From contig JAPLFQ010000022.1 of assembly GCA_026390595.1 (NCBI GenBank), positions 62,001-126,000 of the forward strand: a DNA stretch of 64,000 nucleotides. The letters are read 5' to 3'. The DNA comes from Ignavibacteriales bacterium. GTDB taxonomy: Bacteria; Bacteroidota; Ignavibacteria; UBA10030. Both the position numbers and the translations under genes were made by a program. Positions 53,721 through 62,588 of the stretch are shown here, piece after piece. Each line of letters begins with the position of its first letter. Within the stretch, counting starts at the first letter, position 1. Under the pieces are notes generated by a model. It saw only the letters and a list, made by a program, of their open reading frames with translations. It did no database searches and was not told the origin of the DNA.

Positions 53721-55376
53721 CTAGAACCCCCCCGAGAACATGCCCCAGAACTGGTCCCCCAGCTCCCACCAGCGGACCATAGCGGCCCGGGCGGTCGTGT
53801 TGGTGTACGTAGTCAGAAATTCCCGCACCTTCTGGTGTCCCGCTTCCGAACCATCGCTTTTCAGCATCTCCTGAACGCGTTGTTCCAGCATCGGCAAATC
53901 CGACAGACCTTTCTGCTCAATCTCTGCTGCGGCTTTTTCCATGATGGGTCGTGTCCTCCCCCACATGATTGTCGCCAGCCGGTTCGCGCGACGGAACCAC
54001 CACGTCGCTGCATCTTCGCGATATCTCTGCTGGCCGCATACCTCGAAGCTTTTTGGAAGCTCAAGGGCACCCGCGAAGATCGGGAACCGGGGACTTTGAG
54101 CCGGATTATCAAATGAGAACCACGCCACACCGCCGATTTCATTTGGCAGCCACCCGCGAAGCTGAACAACCTGTGAATAGGAGCATCGCGCGATTGCAAT
54201 CGTCCGGGTCGGAGTCACCGCACCAGGCTTTAAGGTGTTCAGGAGCGTCATCAGTTCCCGACTCATCCAGGGGTTTCCCACAGGACTCTTGACCATCTCG
54301 GGCGCCTTTCCTGCGATGCTGTCCTTTACGAATTCCTCCCGCGAGCGCTGAAAGCGCGGGACCATGAAATTCTTGAGCATGTCGTTCTCAGTCCCCTCGT
54401 ACGTCTCGTCATACATCTTCAAAACATCCTGCAATGATACCTTCTTCTCCGGCTTGATGCTGAACGGAAGCTCTTCCGATTCCATCGAAATATTCAACGA
54501 TGGGGCAAAGCTCTTGAAAACATACAGCTCACGGGTTGAAAACGGCTTCCTGCCGCTGTACGCCTTCCAGAACTTGAACGTTTCTTTGCCGTCCCACCAT
54601 TTCATCTCTTTTGCGAGGGAGAATACGTTTTCGGAGGCGAGGCAGTTGTCCGGGTCGTTGATGTTGATGTCACTGATGCGCGGGATGTTCGCGGAAACTC
54701 CGATGTGACCATCGGGAATCCTGACCGCAGCCCATACCGCCCCTTTCTCTGCCGGACCGCCGCCGAAGATTTCAAACTGCCAGACTTCCTTCGTGTCAGC
54801 AACGGTCAGACACTCTCCCCAATCTCCGTAACCGTATTTCGTGGCCAGGCTTCCCATCAGCTTGATGGCATCGCGGGCCGTCGTGCAGCGTTCGAGAGCG
54901 ATCGCCTGCAACTCTTCGATCAGGAACCACCCTTCATCATTCCGCAGCTCATCGCGGCCGTTGATGGTAGTTTCACCGAACCCCAATTGCTTCTCGTTGA
55001 GGGACGGATACGCGACATTCACGTATGAGTACGTCTCTTCGACGTCGGGCACCTCGCCCTTGAGGATCTTACCGCGCATATCGGTCACAAATTCAGTGTG
55101 CAGGTTGCCCCAGTAGATCTTCTTCATCGCGCCCTTGTCGTGTTTCTTGTGTGGCACGATGTTGAGCCACGTCCGGTAGTTGCCGTCGCATGTGTGTCCT
55201 ACCATGACGGACCCGTCCGTGGAAGCAAGCCGGCTCACCATGATGCTCGTGCATCCTTCATCGGTTTCAATTTGCTTTTTCTGCTGCGCGAGAGTCTGCG
55301 AGCAGATCGCCACAAACAGCAGCGAGAACAGAAGCACCAGGAGTTTCCGATGCCTTGGGTGCGTGAGGAGTTTCAT
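53721..55376 (-). CDS. C69-family dipeptidase
   Basis: 551 residues, signal peptide ~1-30 (LLVLLFSLLFVAICSQTLAQ). The catalytic Cys is C42 (DEGCTSIMV), exposed only after processing, as in C69/Ntn hydrolases; GECLTVADTKEVWQFEIFGGG also fits. It cleaves dipeptides, often in the periplasm. Last gene of the PGA-type operon, 51 bases after the aspartoacylase-like gene; it could digest glutamyl peptides. Confidence 0.88.
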   Translation of the reverse strand: MKLLTHPRHRKLLVLLFSLLFVAICSQTLAQQKKQIETDEGCTSIMVSRLASTDGSVMVGHTCDGNYRTWLNIVPHKKHDKGAMKKIYWGNLHTEFVTDMRGKILKGEVPDVEETYSYVNVAYPSLNEKQLGFGETTINGRDELRNDEGWFLIEELQAIALERCTTARDAIKLMGSLATKYGYGDWGECLTVADTKEVWQFEIFGGGPAEKGAVWAAVRIPDGHIGVSANIPRISDININDPDNCLASENVFSLAKEMKWWDGKETFKFWKAYSGRKPFSTRELYVFKSFAPSLNISMESEELPFSIKPEKKVSLQDVLKMYDETYEGTENDMLKNFMVPRFQRSREEFVKDSIAGKAPEMVKSPVGNPWMSRELMTLLNTLKPGAVTPTRTIAIARCSYSQVVQLRGWLPNEIGGVAWFSFDNPAQSPRFPIFAGALELPKSFEVCGQQRYREDAATWWFRRANRLATIMWGRTRPIMEKAAAEIEQKGLSDLPMLEQRVQEMLKSDGSEAGHQKVREFLTTYTNTTARAAMVRWWELGDQFWGMFSGGF

Positions 55377-55427
55377 TATTGTTTCCTTTCGGTGTTATCG
55401 AGTTGAGTCCCGAGTTGAACTATCTTC

Positions 55428-56588
55428 TCATTCAAACATCAGACGATCCGGTTTGGCCAGCGCCGGGTTATGGAGGAACGCGCCGATTCCCTTTTCGATT
55501 ACTTCGGCGTAGCGCGGCACTTCGCCGCATACCATGGGCTTCTCCGGATGGGCTTCCGTCCAGCTGGCCATCGTCTGCAGAACGGCTGATGTGTGCCTTC
55601 CCACCCGAACATCGATTGGCCAGCCATTCTCATCGATCTTCTCGAACAGGAGTCCATGCTTGCCGGCCTTCACAACAAAGTCATCTTTTCCGGTCAACAA
55701 TTGTTCCGTTGTCGTCTTACCCCTCGTGGCGTCGAGAAACGGCTCGGGGGCTTCGAACAGCAGCGAAATGGCGTCTGAGTGATCCCCGATCTCGCGGTGT
55801 GAAAGACCATGGAGGTTCTTTGGAGAAAACTCCATCCCCATCTTGAATCCTTCCATGTCCGTCAGGGTCATCGAGACAATGGTGGCAAGTTCCTGGCCTT
55901 TTTCATGTGCCACAATCGTGCTGATCACCGGGTATTGCAGCTCCGCTTCGTGCAAGTCGATGACAATGTCGACTTTCTCCTGCCTGATCATCTCGAGAAA
56001 AGCATAGGTGGTTTTCTCAGTCAGCGTTCCGTTCGGCCGGCCCGGCCAGCAGCGGTTCAGATTGCGACCGTCCATATAGGCAAGATATTGCCCGCTGGGA
56101 TAATGAATATACACTTCGGGATCGGGCCATTGGTCGAGCGGATTTGACCACCGGTCGCCCATACGAAACGTCTGACCGCCCCACGGGGCCGGAATAGTGA
56201 ACACAGGCGGATACGCGCCTCCGACGCGGGTGACCGTGGTTGCGCTGCGGTTGGCGCTCAGAACGACGATGAGCCGCCCCTTTTGCATCACAGCGTTTTC
56301 GGCGAAGAGCCAAGCGGCAAGCCGCCCCGCCGGTTCCTCAGCATGTGTCCCGCCGAGGATGCAGAGCGTCGCGCCCGGTTCCTTTCCTTCGAGCACATAG
56401 ATGTTGCAGTCATTCGCTGTCCCCTCGATCGCAGGGAAATAGCTGCTCAGCTTCTGCACCCTCGTCACGCCGTTTCCGATGACGACCGGCTCCTTGAGGC
56501 GTCTGCTCTGATAGAAATCCATGCCCGAAAGAACGAGCAGGACTATTCCCGCAGAACACACAATGATCTTTCGAATCGAAGCGTTCAT
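55428..56588 (-). CDS. Succinylglutamate desuccinylase/aspartoacylase-like (M14-fold) protein
   Basis: 386 residues with an N-terminal membrane helix (IIVCSAGIVLLVLSGMDFY). Zinc ligands: ILGGTHAEEPAG (HxxE) and VIDLHEAELQYPV. The family hydrolyses N-acyl amino acids or amide bonds of Glu/Asp. In this operon it may act on gamma-glutamyl polymer or its pieces. Seven bases after the small membrane protein gene. Confidence 0.8.
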   Translation of the reverse strand: MNASIRKIIVCSAGIVLLVLSGMDFYQSRRLKEPVVIGNGVTRVQKLSSYFPAIEGTANDCNIYVLEGKEPGATLCILGGTHAEEPAGRLAAWLFAENAVMQKGRLIVVLSANRSATTVTRVGGAYPPVFTIPAPWGGQTFRMGDRWSNPLDQWPDPEVYIHYPSGQYLAYMDGRNLNRCWPGRPNGTLTEKTTYAFLEMIRQEKVDIVIDLHEAELQYPVISTIVAHEKGQELATIVSMTLTDMEGFKMGMEFSPKNLHGLSHREIGDHSDAISLLFEAPEPFLDATRGKTTTEQLLTGKDDFVVKAGKHGLLFEKIDENGWPIDVRVGRHTSAVLQTMASWTEAHPEKPMVCGEVPRYAEVIEKGIGAFLHNPALAKPDRLMFE

Positions 56589-56595
56589 GCGAGGC

Positions 56596-56751
56596 TCACT
56601 TCACCATGAAAAGTCGGAGGAGGAAAGGAATCAGGACGATGACGTAGAGGATCTCCTTCTGCCATTCCTTTGTGTTGATCAGATTGTAGATCATCAAGGC
56701 GCTCACAAAGCCAACGAGTGCGTAGTAAATGACTGATACAATAAGTTCCAT
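56596..56751 (-). CDS. 51-residue membrane protein
   Basis: Two short helices (IVSVIYYALVGFVSALMIYNL and EILYVIVLIPFLLRLFM) joined by INTKEWQK. AGGA precedes the ATG at 56751. It lies between the DctM-like permease and the aspartoacylase-like gene. No family recognised; a small helper subunit of the permease is possible, in the position a DctQ would take. Confidence 0.6.
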   Translation of the reverse strand: MELIVSVIYYALVGFVSALMIYNLINTKEWQKEILYVIVLIPFLLRLFMVK

Positions 56752-56788
56752 AAGAATTCCTGCGGCTATGACAAATCTGAATCTAGAC

Positions 56789-58081
56789 CTAGAGACCCGT
56801 AAGGAAACCAAGCTGCTTACTGTAAACGACCATCAGTGTGCCGATCACCATCATGATTATCGCCGGAACGAGACACGCTTTGAGGAACTGACTGTACGGA
56901 CCGTCGTACCCGGTGACGTCAATTGTCAGTCTTCCGATGATTGCTGTGGGCGGCAGTGCATCACCGAGCGGCCAAATGATGCTCATTCCTGCAAGGGCGA
57001 CGATGGGGTTCAGGCCCATCGTATTAAAGAGCAGAACAAGCGGAACGCCGATCACCGGCGCGGCGCCCCACATCAACACTGCCTCGGACACCGGAAGCAC
57101 GATGAAGAGTGACGCATAGACGACTGCGATCGGCAACGTCACCGTGGTCACTGCAAGCAAGCCCCGGACACCGGTGAGTGTCATGATCTGAACAAGAATC
57201 CCAACACACGTCAATGTGCCGAGAAGCGGCAGCAGCTGTTCGATCGTCCGGCGGGAAATCTGCAGGAAGTGGATCTTCTGCGGCGAGAGGATGTAGGACG
57301 TCAGCGCCGCACAGAGAAACATCAGCGGAAGGCCTGTGACAACCGTGGAATGAGGCCACGTCCTGCCTATGAAAATCAGGCCGAGAAATACAACGAAGGG
57401 CAGTATAATCTTCAACCAGTTCATCCCGGCAGGCGGCATCGGCAGTTCATCCAGCGCTTTGTCGAGATCGGCGGGAGCTCCTTTCCATCCGAGGTAGAAG
57501 ATCGATATCAAACCAGCAATGAGACAGGGGAGCATCAACGGCCAGAAGAACCCGACATACGGCATGTTCACGCCCGCTGCCGTCATCATGGCCCAAAGGC
57601 TTATCGGAGGGGCCGCGGCGCTCAGTCCGGCAAGAATAAAGACAATCGCGGCAGTCTTCACCTTCGGCACTCCGAGCCCGAGCAATACGGTGGATACCAT
57701 GCCGCCGGTAATGAGAACGGTGACGCTTCCGGCTCCGGTCAGCGCTCCCGGGATCAGGAGCAAGATCGTTAAAAGGACAAGGAGGATTGCGCGCTGATGA
57801 CGGAACCGCCTGAACATCGCCCGGACCACAAAGGCAACGCCGCCCGACTCTTTCAGAATATTCATGAACAGCGTGGCGGTGATGAAAATCAGGTTGATGT
57901 CGAGATACGTCATCGCCCCTTCGGCGATGTGCCGGGGAGAGATCCCAAATCCTCCCGCGACGCACCCCGCAACGGCGGCGATGAACATCGAGATTTCGGT
58001 CGAGAGCTTCAAGAGTTTGGCGACGGCGTACGCCAGCACCATGACGCCGAGAATGATCAGGGCATATGTTGTGAGATCCAT
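56789..58081 (-). CDS. DctM-like TRAP-type large permease
   Basis: 430 residues, ~12 helices. Features: LLIPGALTGAGSVTVLITGGMVS and LNPIVALAGMSIIWPLGDALPPTAIIGR, as in TRAP large permeases and related dicarboxylate carriers. It lacks an adjacent DctP binding protein or DctQ subunit. In the PGA-type operon it may carry polymer, oligomer or glutamate across the membrane. Three bases separate it from the DUF6305-like gene. Confidence 0.78.
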   Translation of the reverse strand: MDLTTYALIILGVMVLAYAVAKLLKLSTEISMFIAAVAGCVAGGFGISPRHIAEGAMTYLDINLIFITATLFMNILKESGGVAFVVRAMFRRFRHQRAILLVLLTILLLIPGALTGAGSVTVLITGGMVSTVLLGLGVPKVKTAAIVFILAGLSAAAPPISLWAMMTAAGVNMPYVGFFWPLMLPCLIAGLISIFYLGWKGAPADLDKALDELPMPPAGMNWLKIILPFVVFLGLIFIGRTWPHSTVVTGLPLMFLCAALTSYILSPQKIHFLQISRRTIEQLLPLLGTLTCVGILVQIMTLTGVRGLLAVTTVTLPIAVVYASLFIVLPVSEAVLMWGAAPVIGVPLVLLFNTMGLNPIVALAGMSIIWPLGDALPPTAIIGRLTIDVTGYDGPYSQFLKACLVPAIIMMVIGTLMVVYSKQLGFLTGL

Positions 58082-58084
58082 ACG

Positions 58085-58687
58085 CTACTTCTGGTAGAGG
58101 TTTTTCAGGACGTCAGAGAGTTCCATGTTTTTCTCGAACGTCACGAGAGGGATCTTTTTTCCTGTGGAGATAGCGGTGAACCGTTTGTCTTCATCCCCGT
58201 CTTTTCGAACGAGGAGAAGATCCGACTGCGGACAGACTGCATCGATGGAGAGTTCATCAGAGTTGTCGCCGGGCGAAGCTCCCTGCGACCGACGCTCCAT
58301 CCCTTCGACGTGGGCGCCCACGATCTTGATCCCCTGCTTCTTCGCTTCTGCGATCAGCTTCTTGATCCGATCGATCTCATCTTCCATGGATACTTTGGCT
58401 GCCCCCATTCCCTTCAGGCTCGCCCCTGTGACAATGATGAGGGACTTGAAGGGCTTTCCTTCTTTCTTTTTCGCTGCGAGATCGTTCACAGACGCAACCG
58501 TGTTGTACACATAGTCCATATTCAATCGGCCGAAGAATACCTTGATCTTCAGGGGACCGGGACTCTGACCGCACGACGTGAGAAGCACCGGCTGATCAAG
58601 CCTGACCGTCTGTTTTTGTGCCTGGGCCGGTGACATCACCAACCCTGCCAGGATCATACACAGAATGACACAGGAGAGACATTTCAT
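58085..58687 (-). CDS. Exported DUF6305-like protein
   Basis: 200 residues with signal peptide (VILCMILAGLVMSPAQAQ). Features: RLDQPVLLTSCGQSPGPLKIKVFF, a Rossmann-like core (KSLIIVTGASLKGMGAA) and VCPQSDLLLVRKDGDEDKRF. The opening matches my recollection of DUF6305. Start at 58687 has AGGATA upstream. Sits between PgsW and the permease, so it may bind the permease substrate. Confidence 0.65.
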   Translation of the reverse strand: MKCLSCVILCMILAGLVMSPAQAQKQTVRLDQPVLLTSCGQSPGPLKIKVFFGRLNMDYVYNTVASVNDLAAKKKEGKPFKSLIIVTGASLKGMGAAKVSMEDEIDRIKKLIAEAKKQGIKIVGAHVEGMERRSQGASPGDNSDELSIDAVCPQSDLLLVRKDGDEDKRFTAISTGKKIPLVTFEKNMELSDVLKNLYQK

Positions 58688-58698
58688 GGCAGTATCCT

Positions 58699-59823
58699 TC
58701 AGGAATATTTTCGAAAAAAGGCTTTTCTGTAGTAAGCAACAATCAGAGTAACCGAAATGAAGTACGCCACCGCGAGTATCCATTCAGATCGGGAGGCAAC
58801 GGAATGCACCAGGAAAATCCCGCCTCCCGAGACGGGCGGCAGAGGAATTGGATCCCACGGGAGACCGTATGCAAGAGCCAGCCCCTTGATATGCAGGAGG
58901 TGGACTACTGGAATATGGTGCTTGGACATCGCAAAAACAACTCCATGCGTCCTTTCATCCGAAGGAACTGTCATATGCGTATTCACCCCCGGCTCGAGAT
59001 TAAGAATCAGAGGATTCGTTCCCATGTCCGCATAACTGCCTCCGATGTTCACGAACGCGGCAATTCTTCTTTTCGAGGACGGTCCGAAATATATGCGCAT
59101 ACGCTCGTCGACATTCTTCGAAAGGTCGGGTTCGTTCAGAAACGGGATACCTGACATTTGGATCTTCTCGATCAATTTGTTCCTGATTTCAGGCTCAAAG
59201 TCCGAACCGGAATCGTTCGCACCCCCGAGCGACACCGCCGCAGCAGGGAAATTGAGGTCAGTGCGGCGTCTGACCAGCTCGTAGATGTCAAGGAGCGTCT
59301 GGTCGACTCTTGTAGCTCCAAACGATGACGCCCCAATCGAAAGGATCACAACGGGATAGACACCCATGGCCTTCGCCGCCGACAACGTGGCCACAGCGAG
59401 AGCCGGAAACGAACCCGAGCACCCCACAGCGATTGTGTCGCCTGCACTGACGCCCGCTTCCCTTAGCAGTTGGACGAGCAGCGCGGCAGTATTCGGATTT
59501 GTCGTGGTTCGCTTCGCCTCGAGGCTGCCAAGCGTCGAGGTGAGTCCTGTATATTCTTCACCGATCAGGGAGGTATGATTCGGATCGATGGCATCGTCGA
59601 ATCGGCCGCCGCATGAAACAAACTCTTCGCGGACTACAGAAATTGCCCGCTCCATCGTTGCGGCCGCAGTTCCTCCTGCTCCGGCCCCTCCCAAGACTCG
59701 CTCCGTGGAAAAGAGTTTTGCGAGCGCGAACGCGGCGAGACTCACCAGCGTCAGGAGTAGCAGCGCGCGATGATTTGGAGCAAGTGAAAAACTGCGGGGC
59801 CGTGTGCCTGGCGATTCAGTCAC
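58699..59823 (-). CDS. pgsW: PgsW-type poly-gamma-glutamate system protein
   Basis: 374 residues: one N-terminal helix (ALLLLTLVSLAAFALAKLF), a large soluble domain (~55-335) and a C-terminal helix (WILAVAYFISVTLIVAYYRKAF). It resembles the poly-gamma-glutamate system protein PgsW: SLIGEEYTGLTSTLGSLEAKRT, VAVGCSGSFPALAVATLSAAKAM-type loop and SLGGANDSGSDF. Gene ends are 3 bases from pgsC and 11 from the DUF6305-like gene. It is found in loci that lack PgsA. Confidence 0.75.
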   Translation of the reverse strand: MTESPGTRPRSFSLAPNHRALLLLTLVSLAAFALAKLFSTERVLGGAGAGGTAAATMERAISVVREEFVSCGGRFDDAIDPNHTSLIGEEYTGLTSTLGSLEAKRTTTNPNTAALLVQLLREAGVSAGDTIAVGCSGSFPALAVATLSAAKAMGVYPVVILSIGASSFGATRVDQTLLDIYELVRRRTDLNFPAAAVSLGGANDSGSDFEPEIRNKLIEKIQMSGIPFLNEPDLSKNVDERMRIYFGPSSKRRIAAFVNIGGSYADMGTNPLILNLEPGVNTHMTVPSDERTHGVVFAMSKHHIPVVHLLHIKGLALAYGLPWDPIPLPPVSGGGIFLVHSVASRSEWILAVAYFISVTLIVAYYRKAFFRKYS

Positions 59824-59826
59824 GAT

Positions 59827-60264
59827 TCAGCCGACCATCCCAAAAATCCTGCCGATCAGGTAAACAGCCACGGTGACGGTCACAATACCCGCCGAGGTCG
59901 GAAGGATCCCCTGGCGCTGGAAATTATTCGCGATCAGTCCGGGCACGACCCAGCCAATGACTCTGAATTGAAGCGCGGCAGGATACAGCAACGGAAAGAA
60001 TTGAATCCAGCAGAACGTCCAGACTGCTCCGGTCAGCACCATGAAGACGAACATTCTTTTTCCGAAAATGATGAGGTATCGCGACGCGATCTTGTAACAG
60101 GCATAGGTGAGCAGTGCAGCGGCGATTGTTCCAAGTAATCGGGTTGGCTGATTGATGAACAAGACGAGATAGCTCGGGACGATGATTCCCCCCGGATAAA
60201 ATCCCGTGATTCCGGCAAAAAGAAGGGACGCCAGAAGTGCGACAAAGATCAGCTCAGTGTCCAT
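59827..60264 (-). CDS. pgsC: Poly-gamma-glutamate synthase subunit PgsC
   Basis: 145 residues, ~5 helices. TGFYPGGIIVPSYLVLFINQPTRLLGTIAAALLTY is the PgsC/CapC signature. PgsC forms the membrane complex with PgsB. The ATG at 60264 follows AGGTGAAG and lies 11 bases inside the end of pgsB, implying translational coupling; a GTG at 60273 is an alternative. Confidence 0.9.
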   Translation of the reverse strand: MDTELIFVALLASLLFAGITGFYPGGIIVPSYLVLFINQPTRLLGTIAAALLTYACYKIASRYLIIFGKRMFVFMVLTGAVWTFCWIQFFPLLYPAALQFRVIGWVVPGLIANNFQRQGILPTSAGIVTVTVAVYLIGRIFGMVG

Positions 60265-61399
60265 ATTCTTCACCTACGTGCTGCCAGTGATCAACCAATG
60301 CATGTCCCATCCCACCGATGTTTCCGAACCCGAAAAGGACTCCCCCTTCCTCCATTGTTTCAGTCACGGCGTCGGTGAGTTTCTTCGCATCGGAATGCGG
60401 GAGCACGGTTACCGAATGTATGTTTCTTCTGAGAACGTTGGCATGACCGTCAATCGCATAGATCCTCTTGAAACGTGATGCCGCACCTTCGTGCAGCGAT
60501 TCGATCCATTGTATCGTCCTGTCGGCCCGGTCATGCCGGAGATTGAGAAGCCCGGAAAACGATGACGGCGCGGCCGACAGGGCCCGAGCAACTTGATCAT
60601 AGATTATCATCGTCGAATCAGGGTCATTCGCAGCGAAAGCATTCACGAGAAAAACGGTCTTGCCGCTGACCTTGTGTTTCCAGATTCTCAGCTTTCCGAT
60701 GTCGTAGGGGACATTCTCCATGCCTCGCGCCAGTACTTCATCCGCCACGCCGAGATCTTTCGAAACTGCCGTCACAAGATCCATGTTCTCGGCGAACTCA
60801 GTTGCACCCAGTCGGGTGTTTTCCTTTGCGACTGGCAGGACACGTACCACGATCGGGCCTTCCTGCGAGGAAAGAAAAAGAGGCGCATACTCTTCCGGAA
60901 CATAGACCGAGGAGCCGCGGGGAAGCGCCTTCGTAAACACGCTTGCGATCTCCGGCCCGGTTTCGCCCATTGCCTCGACATGGTCCCGCCGGACGTTTGT
61001 CACCACAACGATATCGGGTTTGAGAATTTGCTGCGCTTCGACGAGATGGTTTTCGGGGCGGATGCTCATGATTTCCACGACGACGTAGTCCACGTTCAGA
61101 TCTGCCGCTTTCTTCAGGATTTTTTTCTGCTCGAGAATCGAGACGACCCCGCGCCGCGGGATATCCTGTATCGATCCATCCGGAAGCACAAGCTGGGCCT
61201 GCGAACCTGTCGTTTTCGCAAGCACGCGGCGGCCATCTTCGCGCAATACTGAGGCAAGCATGCGGACCACGCTGGATTTGCCACGGGTCCCGGTTACTGC
61301 AATCACCAACGGAATCGAGCGGCGCAACTTATTCAAGACTACGCGTTCGTAGACAAGGTAGAGCAGGAACAAGACCAGGAAAATCAGAGGAATTGTCAC
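60254..61399 (-). CDS. pgsB: Poly-gamma-glutamate synthase subunit PgsB
   Basis: 381 residues with one N-terminal helix (IFLVLFLLYLVYERVVL). ATP-binding loop VIAVTGTRGKSSVVRML (~34-50), of Mur-ligase type, VVVEIMSIRPENH, VVTNVRRDHVEAMG and FAANDPDSTMI. PgsB is the ATP-dependent amide ligase that makes gamma-linked glutamate chains. First gene of the operon; the restriction endonuclease gene upstream is on the same strand. Confidence 0.93.
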   Translation of the reverse strand: MTIPLIFLVLFLLYLVYERVVLNKLRRSIPLVIAVTGTRGKSSVVRMLASVLREDGRRVLAKTTGSQAQLVLPDGSIQDIPRRGVVSILEQKKILKKAADLNVDYVVVEIMSIRPENHLVEAQQILKPDIVVVTNVRRDHVEAMGETGPEIASVFTKALPRGSSVYVPEEYAPLFLSSQEGPIVVRVLPVAKENTRLGATEFAENMDLVTAVSKDLGVADEVLARGMENVPYDIGKLRIWKHKVSGKTVFLVNAFAANDPDSTMIIYDQVARALSAAPSSFSGLLNLRHDRADRTIQWIESLHEGAASRFKRIYAIDGHANVLRRNIHSVTVLPHSDAKKLTDAVTETMEEGGVLFGFGNIGGMGHALVDHWQHVGEEYGH

Positions 61400-61466
61400 G
61401 ATGATTCTGGGGAATACTGGGTGGGAGAATTCGAGAGGCGAAAGAACTGCACGTTGTTACGGAACC

Positions 61467-62588
61467 TCAAGATTGTAGAAGCAGACTTGCCCAAGCTTTT
61501 CTGTGGGGGATTGGAGAAGACGCCCAATCAAGTTCCCTCCCAACTTCGTGAAGATACTCCACCCTTCCGGTTTCACCAAGAAGGATAAGTATGCTTTTCG
61601 CGAACGCAACGATATCTGTAACATAGACGTTCTGACCGCTCCCAAATTCGTGCGCAATTCGCTGTTCGACCGCATTGACTTCTGAGATCTCAATCCCACC
61701 CTGGGCCAAGAACATTAGTTCATTGATTTTCTTTGATCGCGCCGTCGCTAATTTAGTATCCAACTGCACCAACGTCAATGTCCTGTCTTTGACCTCAACG
61801 ATGAGAACTATCTTTCCTTGCCTGCAACATTCGATGTCACCCGCCATCCCTGATGAAACGTCTGCTACGTTCACCGTTTGACGGCGGACTTCATCGTACA
61901 AGTTGAAAGCCTTACCCATCACGCGAAAGAGAGCTGTCACGAGGGCTTCCAATCTATCCCCGCCTGATCTTGCGGTTAGGAATTCTGCCATCACATTCAG
62001 TGTGCTCGAGAGGCTTATCCTGTTGGGCACCGGATAAGTCACCTTCACGTCGTCAAGCATACTGTAAATGATGAACAGAATCTGATCAAAAATCACTTTG
62101 GTAAACTTTGAGTCGTCCTTTTCCTGAACCGTTCCCAACACTCCCACAAGTCTGTCCCAATCCACTTTGTTCTTCTGATTGGACCTGTTCTTGTCGGTGA
62201 TTGAGTCGCAGCGCAATGGGTTGTTCACATATGGCTCAGTAGAGCCACCGAGGACTTTATGATTCCTGACGTCAAATGGAACGATCACTTCGTGCGCTAT
62301 GCTTCTAGCATCAAAAGAGCCAGGCGAGTCAAACGATTTTTGGATTGAACGACAGTCAAGATTGGGATCCACACACTTGCAGAGGACCTGGGTTGGCAAA
62401 ACGTATCGGTACGTTTTCGTGGAGCTTCTTAGACAAGCACTTATGTCTTCCTTCAGCTTCTGGTGTTCGCTTATTAACGGCTCTACTATACCTCCCTCGG
62501 TCCGGAGAGCTTCCATTTCGGTCCACCGGAGATTCAAGAAGTCAACACACTCTTGTGAGAAAGATACGTATTCTACTTTTTTGGCCAT
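61467..62588 (-). CDS. Type II restriction endonuclease, SacI-like
   Basis: 373 residues from ATG 62588. It has SFDARSIAHEVIVPFD, LGGSTEPYVNNPLR and ISLSSTLNVMAEFLTARSGGDRLEALVTALF, which match my memory of the SacI restriction endonuclease family (target GAGCTC). The PD-(D/E)xK site is D251, E265, K267 in GDIECCRQGKIVLIVEVKD. The start overlaps the last 16 bases of the methylase, so expression is coupled. A TTG at 62603 is an alternative start. Confidence 0.68.
   Translation of the reverse strand: MAKKVEYVSFSQECVDFLNLRWTEMEALRTEGGIVEPLISEHQKLKEDISACLRSSTKTYRYVLPTQVLCKCVDPNLDCRSIQKSFDSPGSFDARSIAHEVIVPFDVRNHKVLGGSTEPYVNNPLRCDSITDKNRSNQKNKVDWDRLVGVLGTVQEKDDSKFTKVIFDQILFIIYSMLDDVKVTYPVPNRISLSSTLNVMAEFLTARSGGDRLEALVTALFRVMGKAFNLYDEVRRQTVNVADVSSGMAGDIECCRQGKIVLIVEVKDRTLTLVQLDTKLATARSKKINELMFLAQGGIEISEVNAVEQRIAHEFGSGQNVYVTDIVAFAKSILILLGETGRVEYLHEVGRELDWASSPIPHRKAWASLLLQS

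Noticed and set aside
57797-58633. 278-residue frame on the plus strand
   Set aside because: Antisense to permease and DUF6305-like genes; rich in His/Asp/Arg typical of shadow frames.
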